A DNA stretch of 64,000 nucleotides from NCBI RefSeq assembly GCF_002285435.1, contig NZ_NSBT01000026.1, forward strand, positions 310,001-374,000. The letters are read 5' to 3'. Numbering within the stretch: position 1 is the first letter of the stretch; each line of letters begins with the position of its first letter. Below the pieces are notes generated by a model. The model was given only the letters and a program-made list of their open reading frames with translations. It had not been told where the DNA came from and did no database searches. Of this stretch, positions 18,611 to 27,511 are shown piece by piece. The DNA comes from Actibacterium ureilyticum (GTDB lineage: Bacteria > Pseudomonadota > Alphaproteobacteria > Rhodobacterales > Rhodobacteraceae). Position numbers and translations under genes: made by a program.

Positions 18611-20047
18611 TCATTCTTCCGGTTGCTTTATCTCAAATGTTTCCCGATCAAAACCGATCTCGTCCTGCCAGGCGTGCCAGGCTTGGTGGAATTCGGAGTG
18701 TTCTAGGTCTGGGTCCCAGTCCAGTTCGGTTCTAGCCCAATGGTCGGGCCAGTTCGGATCATCTGGTCCAGCGCCGTCTGGTCGTTTGACCGACGCATCC
18801 GCAAACAGCTGGTTCAATTGTTCTGTTGTGATGGATACAGCTTCAAAATCCACCTCGCTAATTGAGGCACCTTGAAAATTCGCCGCAGTGAGCGAGGTGT
18901 CTTTATCCATATTCGCCACGCTGAGGTCCGCCCCCTGCATTCGCGCCCCGCTGAGATCCGCTCGCTGCATCTGCGCCAAGCGGAGGTCCGCCCCCTGCAT
19001 CCTCGCCCAACGGAGGCCCGCGCCTTGCATCTGCACCATGCAGAGGTCCACCCCCTGCATCTGCGCCCCGCTGAGGTCCACCCCCTGCATCTGCGCCCTG
19101 ATGAGGTTCGACCTCTGCATCTTCGCCCTGAGGAGTTCCGCCCTCTGCATTTCCGCTCCGCGAAGGTCCGCCCCCTGCATATCCGCCCCCAAGAGGTTCG
19201 CCCCCTGCAAGCGCGCATTTCTCAACCGTGCGCGTTCCAGCCGCCGAGTAGACAAGTTGAGCCCACGGAAATCGGCATAGTCGAAATTCAGCCGGAACGT
19301 CCCGTCCTCGATTGCCCGACGGGTGTCATCACGCCGGTCGATGATGTCGAAGGCGGTCAAAAGATCGTCACGCAGTGTGATGGCCGCGTCTGACGTCGGA
19401 ACGCCTTTGTCATCCAAAGGCACCTCTGCCGCCACCTGTGCGCGGGCATTCTCGCGGATATAGGCACAGAGGATTTCCATGATCTGGATGTGTTCGCCGG
19501 GGTTCAGCTTGCTGATCCGCTCCAGCGCCAGAAGACCGCCGATGCGTACTTCGATACTCGGTTTACCGTTACTATCCAGCGCGCCGATGTTCTCGACCGC
19601 TTTGTTGATCTGGTCAGTGATGTGGCTCTGCTCGGCTACGTCTACCTGTTTCTGAGCCACTATCGAACGCCAGATTACGAATGGAACGCCGACAAGCGCG
19701 GCGACCACCAGCCCGGAATTTCGGATGGCCGCGTGGTGTTCTGCGTTGCTCTCGAAGGCGTCAATGCCAATCACGGCTTTGAAAAACTGCCAGAAAGTAG
19801 CAAGCACGGTGACCGCGAGGATGGCACTGGCAACCAGCGAAATTTGCCATGGAAACCACGACGGGGCCTCAATTGGCAGTTGGCGCACCCATTTCGGTTC
19901 GGATTGCGCGGCACGCAAAAGCGCGAGCAGGACAGTGAAAACCACCCCAACCCCCAATAAGGCAAGGAAAACCCAGCCGCCTTCGGATATCGGGATGTTC
20001 AGGGTGACGCCGTCTGGGTGGCGTTGGAAAATCGGGTCTTGGGTCAC
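18611..20047 (-). CDS. Membrane-anchored pentapeptide-repeat protein
   Basis: A 478-residue protein. Three hydrophobic segments lie near residues 22-45, 67-93 and 110-125, followed by a helical stretch (IGGLLALERISKL...HIQIMEILCAYIRENA) common in this class. A pentapeptide-repeat right-handed beta-helix spans about residues 265-395, then comes an acidic Trp-rich tail. The repeat shows a striking 10-residue period of Met-Gln (for example AQMQGVDLSGAQMQGVDL). The gene is more A/T-rich outside the repeat than its neighbours and lies 21 bases upstream of serS. Pentapeptide proteins include DNA-gyrase-protecting Qnr/MfpA types, but membrane forms like this have no known role. Confidence 0.85.
   Translation of the reverse strand: MTQDPIFQRHPDGVTLNIPISEGGWVFLALLGVGVVFTVLLALLRAAQSEPKWVRQLPIEAPSWFPWQISLVASAILAVTVLATFWQFFKAVIGIDAFESNAEHHAAIRNSGLVVAALVGVPFVIWRSIVAQKQVDVAEQSHITDQINKAVENIGALDSNGKPSIEVRIGGLLALERISKLNPGEHIQIMEILCAYIRENARAQVAAEVPLDDKGVPTSDAAITLRDDLLTAFDIIDRRDDTRRAIEDGTFRLNFDYADFRGLNLSTRRLERARLRNARLQGANLLGADMQGADLRGAEMQRAELLRAKMQRSNLIRAQMQGVDLSGAQMQGVDLCMVQMQGAGLRWARMQGADLRLAQMQRADLSGARMQGADLSVANMDKDTSLTAANFQGASISEVDFEAVSITTEQLNQLFADASVKRPDGAGPDDPNWPDHWARTELDWDPDLEHSEFHQAWHAWQDEIGFDRETFEIKQPEE
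18925..19215. repeat. Tandem 30-base periodic repeat inside pentapeptide gene
   Basis: Within the pentapeptide gene about nine units of roughly 30 bases each contain a near-constant block read on the plus strand as tCCgCCCCCTGCATctgCGCC with small changes. Each unit encodes ten residues of the beta-helix (Met-Gln-x-Ala-Asp-Leu pattern). The DNA-level identity suggests recent unit duplication or gene conversion. It is not a CRISPR, because there are no spacers and the whole block is coding. Confidence 0.8.
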
Positions 20048-20120
20048 GAATGGCTCGGTCGAATGCGCTTGGGGTTTAGGGGGTACTATTCCCGAACGCG
20101 TATGGGTTGTGAACCGTCAA

Positions 20121-20828
20121 TCACTGCGCGTCCGCGATGGCCTTGCGCAGGCTGGCGTCGGGGATCACGGCCAGCGATTGCACCGCGCCATTGTCCAGCC
20201 GGGCGACCATCACGGCGACGATCTGCCAGCGTCCATCGACAAGGGTCAGCACCGGCGCGCCCGAGGTTCCGGCGACCACCGGGCAGCTCAGCGACAGAAG
20301 CGGTCCGTCGCGGCCCAGCGGGTGGCAATCGGGCTGATGGCTGAGCGCGTGGGGCCGGTCGCGGCGATAGCCCAGCAGGGTCAGGGGCGGCTCGGCGGTT
20401 TGCAGATCGGCCAGGGGCAGGGGGGTGATCTGGGCCTTGGGGATGGGTTCGGACAGGCGGATCAGCGCCATGTCATCGTCCAGCCCGCCGCTGGGCGCGT
20501 CGGCCCCACCGGCAAAGATCAGCGCCGCGCCGGTGCGGTGGGCGGCAAAGTCGCCCTTGAGCCAGCCGGCCACGAATTGCAGCTTGCCCGGTGCCACGGG
20601 GCCGGTCCGGCGGTGCGACACGCAATGCGCCGCCGTCAGCACCAGATCGGGCGCGACCAGCGCGCCGGTACAGGCCCCCCGGTCGCGAAAGCCGCCCTGG
20701 TTGACCCGCCCGATGGCGCGCCAATGCAGGTGATCGGCATCGGCCAGCAGGGTGGGGCGCGCTCTGTCCTGTGCCGGGGCCGCATCGGCCCAGCCCAGCA
20801 TCAGCACAAGCGCCACAAGATGTCGCAA
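20121..20828 (-). CDS. Secreted trypsin-like serine protease
   Basis: About 235 residues. The catalytic triad is visible: His in LVLTAAHCVSH, Asp in DDDMALIRLSEP and Ser in VAGTSGAPVL, giving a chymotrypsin-fold (S1) protease. The S1 pocket region around TSGAP is of the bacterial glutamyl/V8-like type. A start at TTG 20828 yields MRHLVALVLMLGWADAAPAQ, a clear signal peptide, with GGGGCGGGAA upstream; the only ATG upstream in frame is far away and would add unlikely sequence. Exported to the periplasm or outside. It is divergent from yajC (185-base spacer) and 73 bases downstream of the pentapeptide gene start. Confidence 0.85.
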   Translation of the reverse strand: MRHLVALVLMLGWADAAPAQDRARPTLLADADHLHWRAIGRVNQGGFRDRGACTGALVAPDLVLTAAHCVSHRRTGPVAPGKLQFVAGWLKGDFAAHRTGAALIFAGGADAPSGGLDDDMALIRLSEPIPKAQITPLPLADLQTAEPPLTLLGYRRDRPHALSHQPDCHPLGRDGPLLSLSCPVVAGTSGAPVLTLVDGRWQIVAVMVARLDNGAVQSLAVIPDASLRKAIADAQ

Positions 20829-21013
20829 TTCCCGCCCCCTTTCGCGTGTCGCGATTGATCCCGGCGTCCTGTCTTCCCATATGCCCCGGAAAGGCGCGTC
20901 TGGGAACCACCGAATTCCGCCCGGCCGCGCCTTGCCAATGCCGGGGGGCACGGCTAGGGTGCGCGCCAGTTTCCGCGGGCCCCGTTGCGCCCGCCAATGA
21001 AGGGGAAAAGACC

Positions 21014-21340
21014 ATGCTTGCCACACCCGCCTTTGCACAGGCCGCTGGCGGACCGGGGGGTGCCATCGGCAGCTTCCTGCCGCTGATCCTGATCTTCGCC
21101 ATCATGTATTTCCTGCTGATCCGTCCGCAGCAGAAGAAGATGAAGGAACACAAGGCGATGGTCGAGGCGCTGCGCCGGGGCGACCAGATCGTGACGCAGG
21201 GCGGACTGATCGGCAAGGTTGCCAAGGTCAAGGACGACAACGAGGTCGAGGTCGAACTTGCCGAGGGCGTGAAGGTGCGCGTGGTGCGCGGGACCATCGC
21301 CCAGGTGCTGAACAAGACCGAACCCGCAGACAAGGCGTAA
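21014..21340 (+). CDS. yajC: Preprotein translocase accessory subunit YajC
   Basis: A 108-residue single-span inner-membrane protein: a short N-terminus, a hydrophobic helix (FLPLILIFAIMYFLLI, residues 22-37) and the family-defining RPQQKKMKEHKAMVEALRRG after it, then a small beta domain with GDQIVTQGGLIGKV. It associates with SecDF and SecYEG. AAGGGGAAAAG precedes ATG 21014. The stop is 9 bases before secD, so the three genes form an operon. Confidence 0.97.
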   Translation: MLATPAFAQAAGGPGGAIGSFLPLILIFAIMYFLLIRPQQKKMKEHKAMVEALRRGDQIVTQGGLIGKVAKVKDDNEVEVELAEGVKVRVVRGTIAQVLNKTEPADKA

Positions 21341-21349
21341 GCGCAGCCC

Positions 21350-23011
21350 ATGCTGAATATCCCCCTCTGGAAACGGGTCGTGATCGTGGGGCTTGTGGCC
21401 CTTGGCCTGCTTTTCGCGATGCCGAACGCGTTTTACAGCCGCGTCGAAGGTCACAACGACGCGGTCGCCGCGATCGAGGGCGGGGCGGAAAGCCCCGAAC
21501 TGACGGCGATGGAGGGGGCCTGGCCCGGCTGGCTGCCGTCCAGCCTGGTCAATCTGGGGCTGGATCTGCGCGGCGGCGCGCATCTGCTGGCCGAGGTGCA
21601 TCTGGAAGATGTCTATGCCAGCCGGATCGACGCGCTCTGGCCCGAGGTGCGCGATGCGCTGCGCGATCAGCGCGCCACCGTCGGCACGATCCGCCAGCAA
21701 AACAGCGCGCCGGGAGAGCTGCGTGTGCGGATTTCCAACCCCGAGGGGATCGCCGCGGCGGTTCAGGCGGTTCAGGCGCTGGCGCAACCCATCGTGTCGC
21801 TGACCGGCGTGGGCGAACGGGATCTGGCCGTGCGGTCCGAAGGGGCCGATGTGGTCGTGACCCTGTCCGAGGCCGAGCAACTGGCCACCGACCAGCGCAC
21901 CATGCAGCAGACGCTGGAAATCATCCGCCGCCGGGTCGACGAGGTCGGCACGCGCGAACCCACGATCCAGCGTCAGGGCAATGACCGAGTGCTGATCCAG
22001 GTGCCGGGCATCGGCTCGGCCGAAGAGCTGAAAGCGCTGATCGGGACCACCGCTCAGCTGACCTTCCACCCGGTCGTCAGCCAGACCCGCGACGGGTCGC
22101 AGGACCCGGGCGGGCGCAACGTGATCTATCCCGATCTGGAAGACCCCGAGCTGTTCTATATCCTGGAACGCACCCCGGTCGTGACGGGCGAAGAGCTGAC
22201 CGATGCGCAGCCCAGCTTCGACCAGAACGGCCTGCCGGCGGTGAATTTCCGGTTCAACGTGTCTGGCGCGCGCAAATTCGGGGATTACACGGCGGAAAAT
22301 ATCGGCTCGCCCTTTGCCATCGTGCTGGACGGGGAAGTCATCAGCGCCCCGGTCATTCGCGACCATATCCCGGGCGGGTCTGGCATCATCTCGGGCAATT
22401 TCACGGTCGAGGAAAGCACCCAGCTGGCCGTGCTGCTGCGCGCCGGTGCCCTGCCGGCCGAGCTGACATTCCTGGAAGAACGCACCATCGGCCCGGAACT
22501 GGGCCAAGACAGCATCGACGCGGGCAAGATCGCCTGTATCGTGGCGTTCGCGGGTGTGCTGGTCTTCATGGCGCTCAGCTATGGCTGGTTCGGCATCCTG
22601 GCCAATATCGCGCTGATCCTGAATGTGGGCATGATCTTTGGCCTTCTGTCGATGATTGGCGCCACGCTGACCCTGCCGGGGATTGCGGGCATCGTGCTGA
22701 CCATCGGCATGGCTGTCGATGCCAACGTGCTGATCTTCGAGCGGATCCGCGAGGAACTGAAATCCGCCAAGGGGCCGGCCCGCGCGATCGAGCTGGGCTA
22801 TGAACGGGCGCAATCGGCCATCGTTGACGCCAACATCACCACCTTCCTGACCGCCGTGATCCTGTTCGTCATGGGCTCGGGGCCGGTGCGGGGCTTTGCG
22901 GTGACGCTGGGTCTGGGTATCCTGACATCGGTCTTTACCGCCATTTTCGTCACGCGGCTGATGGTCGTGATCTGGATGGAACGCCGCCGTCCCAAGACAA
23001 TCGAGGTCTGA
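21350..23011 (+). CDS. secD: Protein translocase subunit SecD
   Basis: A 553-residue RND-family protein. It has an N-terminal helix (residues 7-24), a long periplasmic P1 domain with the SecD marker GLDLRGGAHLLAEV near residue 63, and five further helices from about residue 375. The membrane part contains VDANVLIFERIREEL, the conserved proton-path region with the essential Asp. With SecF and YajC it uses the proton motive force to complete protein export at the periplasmic side. It is slightly shorter than the E. coli protein, which is normal for alphaproteobacteria. 4 bases separate it from secF. Confidence 0.97.
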   Translation: MLNIPLWKRVVIVGLVALGLLFAMPNAFYSRVEGHNDAVAAIEGGAESPELTAMEGAWPGWLPSSLVNLGLDLRGGAHLLAEVHLEDVYASRIDALWPEVRDALRDQRATVGTIRQQNSAPGELRVRISNPEGIAAAVQAVQALAQPIVSLTGVGERDLAVRSEGADVVVTLSEAEQLATDQRTMQQTLEIIRRRVDEVGTREPTIQRQGNDRVLIQVPGIGSAEELKALIGTTAQLTFHPVVSQTRDGSQDPGGRNVIYPDLEDPELFYILERTPVVTGEELTDAQPSFDQNGLPAVNFRFNVSGARKFGDYTAENIGSPFAIVLDGEVISAPVIRDHIPGGSGIISGNFTVEESTQLAVLLRAGALPAELTFLEERTIGPELGQDSIDAGKIACIVAFAGVLVFMALSYGWFGILANIALILNVGMIFGLLSMIGATLTLPGIAGIVLTIGMAVDANVLIFERIREELKSAKGPARAIELGYERAQSAIVDANITTFLTAVILFVMGSGPVRGFAVTLGLGILTSVFTAIFVTRLMVVIWMERRRPKTIEV

Positions 23012-23015
23012 TCTG

Positions 23016-23981
23016 ATGCGCCTGAAGCTTGTACCCGACGAAACCACCTGGGATTTCTTCCGCCACGCGCGCCTGACCTTTGGCGCGTCGGTCGTCGCGG
23101 TCATCGTGTCGGTCTTTCTGTTCCTGTCGATGGGGCTGAATTTCGGGATCGATTTCCGGGGCGGCACCACGATCCGCACCGATGCCGAACAGGCCGTCGA
23201 TGTGGGCGCCTATCGCGATGCGATCGCGCCGCTGGGGCTGGGCGATGTGTCGATCACCCAGGTCTTCGATCCCGCGCGGCCCGATCTGAATGTGACCCAG
23301 ATCCGGATCGAGGCGCAGGAAGGCGTCGAAAGCGTGTCGGAAACCACCGTGGCCGCCGTGCGCGATGCGCTTCAGGCGGTCGATCCCAGCCTGACCTTTC
23401 AGGAGGTCTCGTCCGTCGGACCCAAAGTGTCGGGCGAGCTGATCAAGGCCGCGGTCTATGCGGTGCTGGCGGCGATGGGGGCGGTGCTGGTCTATATCTG
23501 GCTGCGGTTCGAATGGCAGTTCTCGGTCGGTGCGGTGGCCGCGCTGGTGCATGACGTGCTGATCACCATCGGCGTGTTCAGCCTGTTGCAGATCAAGTTC
23601 GACCTGGCGATCATCGCGGCGCTGCTGACCATCGTGGGCTATTCGCTGAACGACACCGTGGTCGTCTTCGACCGGCTGCGGGAAAACCTGCGCAAGTACA
23701 AGAAGATGGAGCTGCGCGAGGTGATGAACCTGTCGGTGAATGAAACGCTCAGCCGGACGGTCATGACCTCGTTCACCACGCTGCTGGCGCTACTGGCGCT
23801 GTATTTCCTGGGTGGCGACGTGATCCGCGGCTTTGTCTTCGCGATGATCATGGGCGTTGTGATCGGCACCTATTCGTCGGTCTTCGTGGCCAAGAACATC
23901 GTGCTGTTCCTGGGCGTGAAACGCGACTGGTCCAAGACCGACGCCAGCAAGGGCAACCAATACGCCAATATCGACGCGTGA
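23016..23981 (+). CDS. secF: Protein translocase subunit SecF
   Basis: A 321-residue partner of SecD with six membrane helices. The first periplasmic loop carries NFGIDFRGGTTIRT, the SecF version of the GIDFxGG motif. The later GYSLNDTVVVFDRLRENL (near residue 210) is the conserved helix-4 motif with the functional Asp. Together with SecD it forms the SecDF motor. Its stop codon overlaps the GTG start of the TSUP gene (GTGA), showing translational coupling beyond the secretion genes. Confidence 0.97.
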   Translation: MRLKLVPDETTWDFFRHARLTFGASVVAVIVSVFLFLSMGLNFGIDFRGGTTIRTDAEQAVDVGAYRDAIAPLGLGDVSITQVFDPARPDLNVTQIRIEAQEGVESVSETTVAAVRDALQAVDPSLTFQEVSSVGPKVSGELIKAAVYAVLAAMGAVLVYIWLRFEWQFSVGAVAALVHDVLITIGVFSLLQIKFDLAIIAALLTIVGYSLNDTVVVFDRLRENLRKYKKMELREVMNLSVNETLSRTVMTSFTTLLALLALYFLGGDVIRGFVFAMIMGVVIGTYSSVFVAKNIVLFLGVKRDWSKTDASKGNQYANIDA

Positions 23982-24730
23982 GCGCCGCGTTCCAGTCGGC
24001 CCTGGCCACACCGGGGCTGGTCTGGTTGGTTCTGGCGGTGGCGCTTGCCGGGGTGGTGCGGGGCTTTTCCGGCTTTGGCAGCGCGATGATCTTCATGCCC
24101 GTGGCGGCATCGATCCTGCCGCCGGTCTGGGCGGTGGCCGCGATGTCGATCTTCGACATCATCGGCCCGGTGCCGAACCTGCCCGGCGCGTGGCGTGACG
24201 GGCATCGGCGCAATATCCTGCGGATGATCGGGGGCGCGATGATCGCGCTGCCGCTGGGGATCGCGGTGCTGACGCGCCTGCCGGTCGTGCCGTTCCGCTG
24301 GACGGTATCGGTAACGGTGCTGATCCTGTTGGCGGTGCTGATCAGCGGCTGGCGCTATCGCCGGGCCTTGTCGGCGAAGGCGTGGTGGGCCATTGGCGCA
24401 TTGGGCGGCGCGCTGGCAGGGTCGACCGGGCTGGCCGGGCCGCCGGTGGTGCTGTTCCACATGGCCGGGGACAAGGCGGCGGATGTGATCCGCGCCAACC
24501 TGTTGGTCTATCTCTTCGTGGTCGATGTGCTGATCCTGGCGGTGCTGTCGGCCAGTGGCCTGCTGGCGCTGGTGCCGGTGCTGATCGGGGCGCTGCTGGC
24601 GCCGGTCTATCTGCTGGCGAACCTGGCGGGGGCGGCGCTGTTCCAGCGCGCGGGCGGGCGGCGCTATCGCGGCATTGCCTTTGCGATCATCGGGGTATCG
24701 GCGGTGCTGGCGCTGCCGGTACTGGATTGA
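23978..24730 (+). CDS. TSUP family transporter (TauE/SafE-like sulfite/anion exporter)
   Basis: A 250-residue membrane protein with about eight helices in two repeats, opening GLVWLVLAVALAGVVRGFSGFGSAMIFMP. The FSGFGSAM block is the family hallmark for the TauE/SafE permeases, which move sulfite, sulfonates or other organic anions. The start is the GTG at 23978, which overlaps the secF stop by four bases. The substrate cannot be told from sequence, and no sulfur genes are near. The 68 bases to the next gene hold no clear promoter. Confidence 0.85.
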   Translation: MSAAFQSALATPGLVWLVLAVALAGVVRGFSGFGSAMIFMPVAASILPPVWAVAAMSIFDIIGPVPNLPGAWRDGHRRNILRMIGGAMIALPLGIAVLTRLPVVPFRWTVSVTVLILLAVLISGWRYRRALSAKAWWAIGALGGALAGSTGLAGPPVVLFHMAGDKAADVIRANLLVYLFVVDVLILAVLSASGLLALVPVLIGALLAPVYLLANLAGAALFQRAGGRRYRGIAFAIIGVSAVLALPVLD

Positions 24731-24798
24731 GGCGATTGTCGTCGCCCCGGGCGCGGCCTATGATGGGGCAGCCGACCTGCCACGGATGGGATTATCTG

Positions 24799-25155
24799 AT
24801 GCGCCTGAACGAGATCGCCTTTACCGACGCCCAGCCGATCGACGGCTATGGCCCGGATTTTTTCCGCGTCGGCGGGCAGCGCCATGAGGGCGGTGTGCTG
24901 GTTTCGGGCCGCGGTGTGGCGGCCTGGGCCGGGTATGACGATACCGCGCCGCTGCTGGCGCTGGCCGGTCAGGTCGACGTGCTGTTCATCGGCACCGGGG
25001 CCGAGATCGCCCATATCCCCGCCGATCTGCGCGTGATGCTGGAAGAGGCGGGTCTGGGGGTCGAACAGATGGCCAGCCCGGCCGCCGCGCGGACCTATAA
25101 CATCCTGCTGTCCGAAGGCCGCCGGATCGCTGCGGCGCTTTTGCCGGTGGGATAG
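24799..25155 (+). CDS. Mth938-like domain protein (NDUFAF3-related)
   Basis: A 118-residue protein of the Mth938/DUF498 fold: VDVLFIGTGAEIAHIPADLR near residue 55 is the conserved centre. Its mitochondrial homologue NDUFAF3 helps assemble respiratory complex I, and alphaproteobacterial members often sit beside secDF, as here. The start is ATG 24799 (MRLNEIAFTD); an earlier ATG pair at 24760-24765 would give an unlikely N-terminus. It is followed by an intergenic repeat, then ccmA. Confidence 0.8.
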   Translation: MRLNEIAFTDAQPIDGYGPDFFRVGGQRHEGGVLVSGRGVAAWAGYDDTAPLLALAGQVDVLFIGTGAEIAHIPADLRVMLEEAGLGVEQMASPAAARTYNILLSEGRRIAAALLPVG

Positions 25156-25177
25156 GCGCGGGCGGCGGGGGCGGGAC

Positions 25178-25207
25178 GCCTCCGGCGGGAGTATTTTCGG
25201 AGCAATG
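25178..25207 (-). repeat. Intergenic repeat copy 2
   Basis: The reverse complement of this stretch resembles the 30-base element found at 14298-14327 and 50401-50430, sharing the GCCTCCGGCGGGAGTATTT core and the CAATG end with a few changes between. It occupies the 106-base gap between the Mth938-like gene and ccmA. Confidence 0.7.
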
Positions 25208-25261
25208 AAACCGCCGGGGCTGCGGCGGCTTTGACCCTTTTACGGGGGCGGGGGATCGGCT

Positions 25262-25888
25262 ATGCCGTCTGGGATGGATTTGCATGTCAGCGATATGGCC
25301 TGTGCGCGGGGGGGCGTGCCGGTTCTGGAGGGGGTGGGTTTCACCCTGACCGCCGGGCGGGCGCTGTTCCTGCGCGGGCCGAACGGGATCGGCAAGACCA
25401 CGCTGCTGCGCACGCTGGCGGGGTTGCAGCCGGCGCTGGCGGGGACGCAATCGGTTGGCCCCGAGGCGATGGCCTATGCCGCGCATTTCGACGGGTTGAA
25501 GGCCACGCTGACGGTGGCCGAGAACCTGGGATTCTGGGCGCAGGTCTTTGGCACCACGGGGATTTCCGACGCGCTGGCGCGGTTCAACCTGACCGAGCTG
25601 GCCGACCGCCAGGCACAGAACCTGTCGGCGGGGCAGAAGCGGCGGTTGGGGCTGGCGCGGATGCTGGTGGCGGGGCGGCCGATCTGGGTGCTGGACGAAC
25701 CCACCGTGTCGCTGGACGCGGCCTCGGTCGCGCTGTTTGCGGGCGTGATTGCCGATCACCTGAAAGACGGCGGATCGGCGCTGATCGCCACCCATATCGA
25801 CCTGGGCTTTCAGGCCGACGCGCTGGATCTGACGCCGTTCCGCGCCGTTCCGCGCCGGATGGACGATTTCGACGAGGCGTTTGCATGA
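25262..25888 (+). CDS. ccmA: Cytochrome c maturation haem exporter ATPase CcmA
   Basis: A 208-residue stand-alone ABC ATPase: Walker [10 protein letters not shown] near residue 38, signature [10 protein letters not shown] near 121, Walker B WVLDEPT near 141. CcmA with CcmB forms the ABC unit that drives release of holo-CcmE after haem transfer. It opens the ccmABCDG run (helABCDX in Rhodobacter capsulatus). Its stop overlaps the ccmB ATG as ATGA. An internal ATG at 25274 is an alternative start. Confidence 0.95.
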   Translation: MPSGMDLHVSDMACARGGVPVLEGVGFTLTAGRALFLRGPNGIGKTTLLRTLAGLQPALAGTQSVGPEAMAYAAHFDGLKATLTVAENLGFWAQVFGTTGISDALARFNLTELADRQAQNLSAGQKRRLGLARMLVAGRPIWVLDEPTVSLDAASVALFAGVIADHLKDGGSALIATHIDLGFQADALDLTPFRAVPRRMDDFDEAFA

Positions 25889-26541
25889 TCGCGGTTTTGC
25901 GGCGGGATCTGGTTCTGGCGATCCGGGCCGGTGGCGGCTTTGGCCTGGGGCTGGCGTTTTTCCTGATCCTGGTGGTGCTGGTGCCCTTTGGCGTGGGGCC
26001 CGAAAGCCTGACGCTGTCGGTCATCGCGCCGGGGATCCTGTGGGTGGGGGCGCTGCTGGCCTGTCTGTTGTCGCTGGACCGGATATTCGCACTGGATTAC
26101 GAGGACGGCTCGCTCGACCTGCTGGCCACGGCGCCCATTCCGCTGGAAGGGGTGGTGGCGATGAAGGCGGTGGCGCATTGGCTGACCACAGGCTTGCCGC
26201 TGACGCTGGCCGCGCCGGTGCTGGGGGTGCTGCTGAACCTGCAGGGGGCGGGGTTCTTCTGGGTGGTGCTGACGCTTTTGTTGGGCACGCCCGCGCTTAG
26301 CATGATTGGGGCGTTCGGGGCGGCGCTGACCGTGGGGCTGAAGCGTGGCGGGCTGCTGCTGTCGCTGCTGGTGCTGCCGCTTTATGTGCCCACGCTGATC
26401 TTCGGGGCCGAGGCCGTGCGCCGGGGCGCCGCGGGGCTGGCCACCGCGACGCCGGTGCTGATGCTGGCGGGGATCACGCTGGCGGTTTGTGCCCTGCTGC
26501 CCTTTGCCGCAGCCGCCGCGCTGCGGATAAATCTGCGCTAG
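25885..26541 (+). CDS. ccmB: Haem exporter permease CcmB
   Basis: A 218-residue membrane protein with six hydrophobic helices, starting [17 protein letters not shown]. The cytosolic loop [19 protein letters not shown] near residue 75 is typical of CcmB and contacts CcmA. It forms the membrane half of the CcmAB ABC complex in system I cytochrome c maturation. ATG 25885 overlaps the ccmA stop. 86 bases separate it from ccmC, the only sizeable gap in this cluster. Confidence 0.95.
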   Translation: MIAVLRRDLVLAIRAGGGFGLGLAFFLILVVLVPFGVGPESLTLSVIAPGILWVGALLACLLSLDRIFALDYEDGSLDLLATAPIPLEGVVAMKAVAHWLTTGLPLTLAAPVLGVLLNLQGAGFFWVVLTLLLGTPALSMIGAFGAALTVGLKRGGLLLSLLVLPLYVPTLIFGAEAVRRGAAGLATATPVLMLAGITLAVCALLPFAAAAALRINLR

Positions 26542-26627
26542 GGCGTGACGAGGGGGGACCCCACGGGCTATTGAATTGCAACAGGGGACCGTTGTGCTAG
26601 GTGGTCGGGAAACGCAAGAGAACAGAG

Positions 26628-27356
26628 ATGTCGATCTGGGAATACGCAAATCCGAAGAAATTCATGCAGACCTCAGGCGTGGTGCTGCCCTGGCTGGCGG
26701 GGCTGACGGCGGTGGCGCTGGTGGTCGGGCTGGTGTGGGGCTTTTTCCTGACGCCGGATGACTACAAGCAGGGATCGACGGTCAAGATCATCTATCTGCA
26801 TGTGCCCGCCGCGATGATGGCGATCAGCGCGTGGTTCATGATGCTGGTGGCCTCGCTCATCTGGTTGATCCGGCGGCACCATGTCAGTGCGCTGTCGGCG
26901 CGGGCGGCGGCGCCGGTGGGCATGACCTTTACCCTGATCGCGCTGGTGACCGGGGCGCTTTGGGGGCAGCCGATGTGGGGCACCTGGTGGGCCTGGGATC
27001 CGCGCCTGACCAGCTTTCTGATCCTGTTCCTGTTCTATCTGGGCTATATCGCGCTGTGGGAGGCGATCGACAATCCAGATGCCGCCGCCGATCTGACCAG
27101 CGTTCTGTGCATGGTGGGGTCGGTCTTTGCGGTGCTGAGCCGGTATGCGGTGAATTTCTGGAACCAAGGCCTGCATCAGGGCGCGTCGCTGAGCCTGGAC
27201 AAGGAAGAGAATGTGGCGGATGTGTTCTATATCCCGCTGCTGGTCTGCATTGCGGGGTTCGTGCTGTTGTTCGTGACGCTGGTTCTGCTGCGCACCCGGA
27301 CCGAGATCCGCGCGCGCCGGATGAAGGCGCTGATCGCGCGGGAGCGGATGGCATGA
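26628..27356 (+). CDS. ccmC: Haem handling protein CcmC
   Basis: A 242-residue, six-helix membrane protein of the haem-handling protein family. The WGTWWAWDPRLTSFLILFL segment near residue 115 is the tryptophan-rich WWD motif that presents haem, and conserved His residues flank it (HVPAAMM near 62 and GLHQGASL near 182). CcmC loads haem onto the chaperone CcmE, which is not encoded in this window. Start at ATG 26628 (MSIWEYANPKKF); its stop overlaps ccmD (ATGA). Confidence 0.96.
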   Translation: MSIWEYANPKKFMQTSGVVLPWLAGLTAVALVVGLVWGFFLTPDDYKQGSTVKIIYLHVPAAMMAISAWFMMLVASLIWLIRRHHVSALSARAAAPVGMTFTLIALVTGALWGQPMWGTWWAWDPRLTSFLILFLFYLGYIALWEAIDNPDAAADLTSVLCMVGSVFAVLSRYAVNFWNQGLHQGASLSLDKEENVADVFYIPLLVCIAGFVLLFVTLVLLRTRTEIRARRMKALIARERMA

Positions 27357-27511
27357 TCCCCGATCTGGGTAAATACGCCTTTACGGTGCTGATGTCCTAT
27401 GGCGCCAGCCTGGGCTTGCTGGCGGTGCTGATCGGCCTGAGCCTGCGCCGGGGCGCGCGGGTGCGGCGTGCGTTGGAAGATGTCGAAAGCCGGAGGCGCG
27501 AAGATGGCTGA
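27353..27511 (+). CDS. ccmD: Haem exporter subunit CcmD
   Basis: A 52-residue single-helix membrane protein: MIPDLGKYAFTVLMSYGAS then a hydrophobic helix and the basic tail LRRGARVRRALEDVESRRR, as in CcmD. It stabilises the CcmABC-CcmE complex. It overlaps ccmC by four bases and ccmG by eight bases, which fixes its place in the operon. Confidence 0.92.
   Translation: MIPDLGKYAFTVLMSYGASLGLLAVLIGLSLRRGARVRRALEDVESRRREDG

Noticed and set aside
18925-19215. CRISPR-like array of about 30-base repeats
   Set aside because: The repeats have no unique spacers and lie in frame within the pentapeptide-repeat gene, so they are coding tandem repeats.
25231-25884. Frame upstream of ccmB suggesting a fused or frameshifted gene
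   Set aside because: It overlaps ccmA in another frame; ccmA and ccmB are separate intact genes coupled by ATGA.
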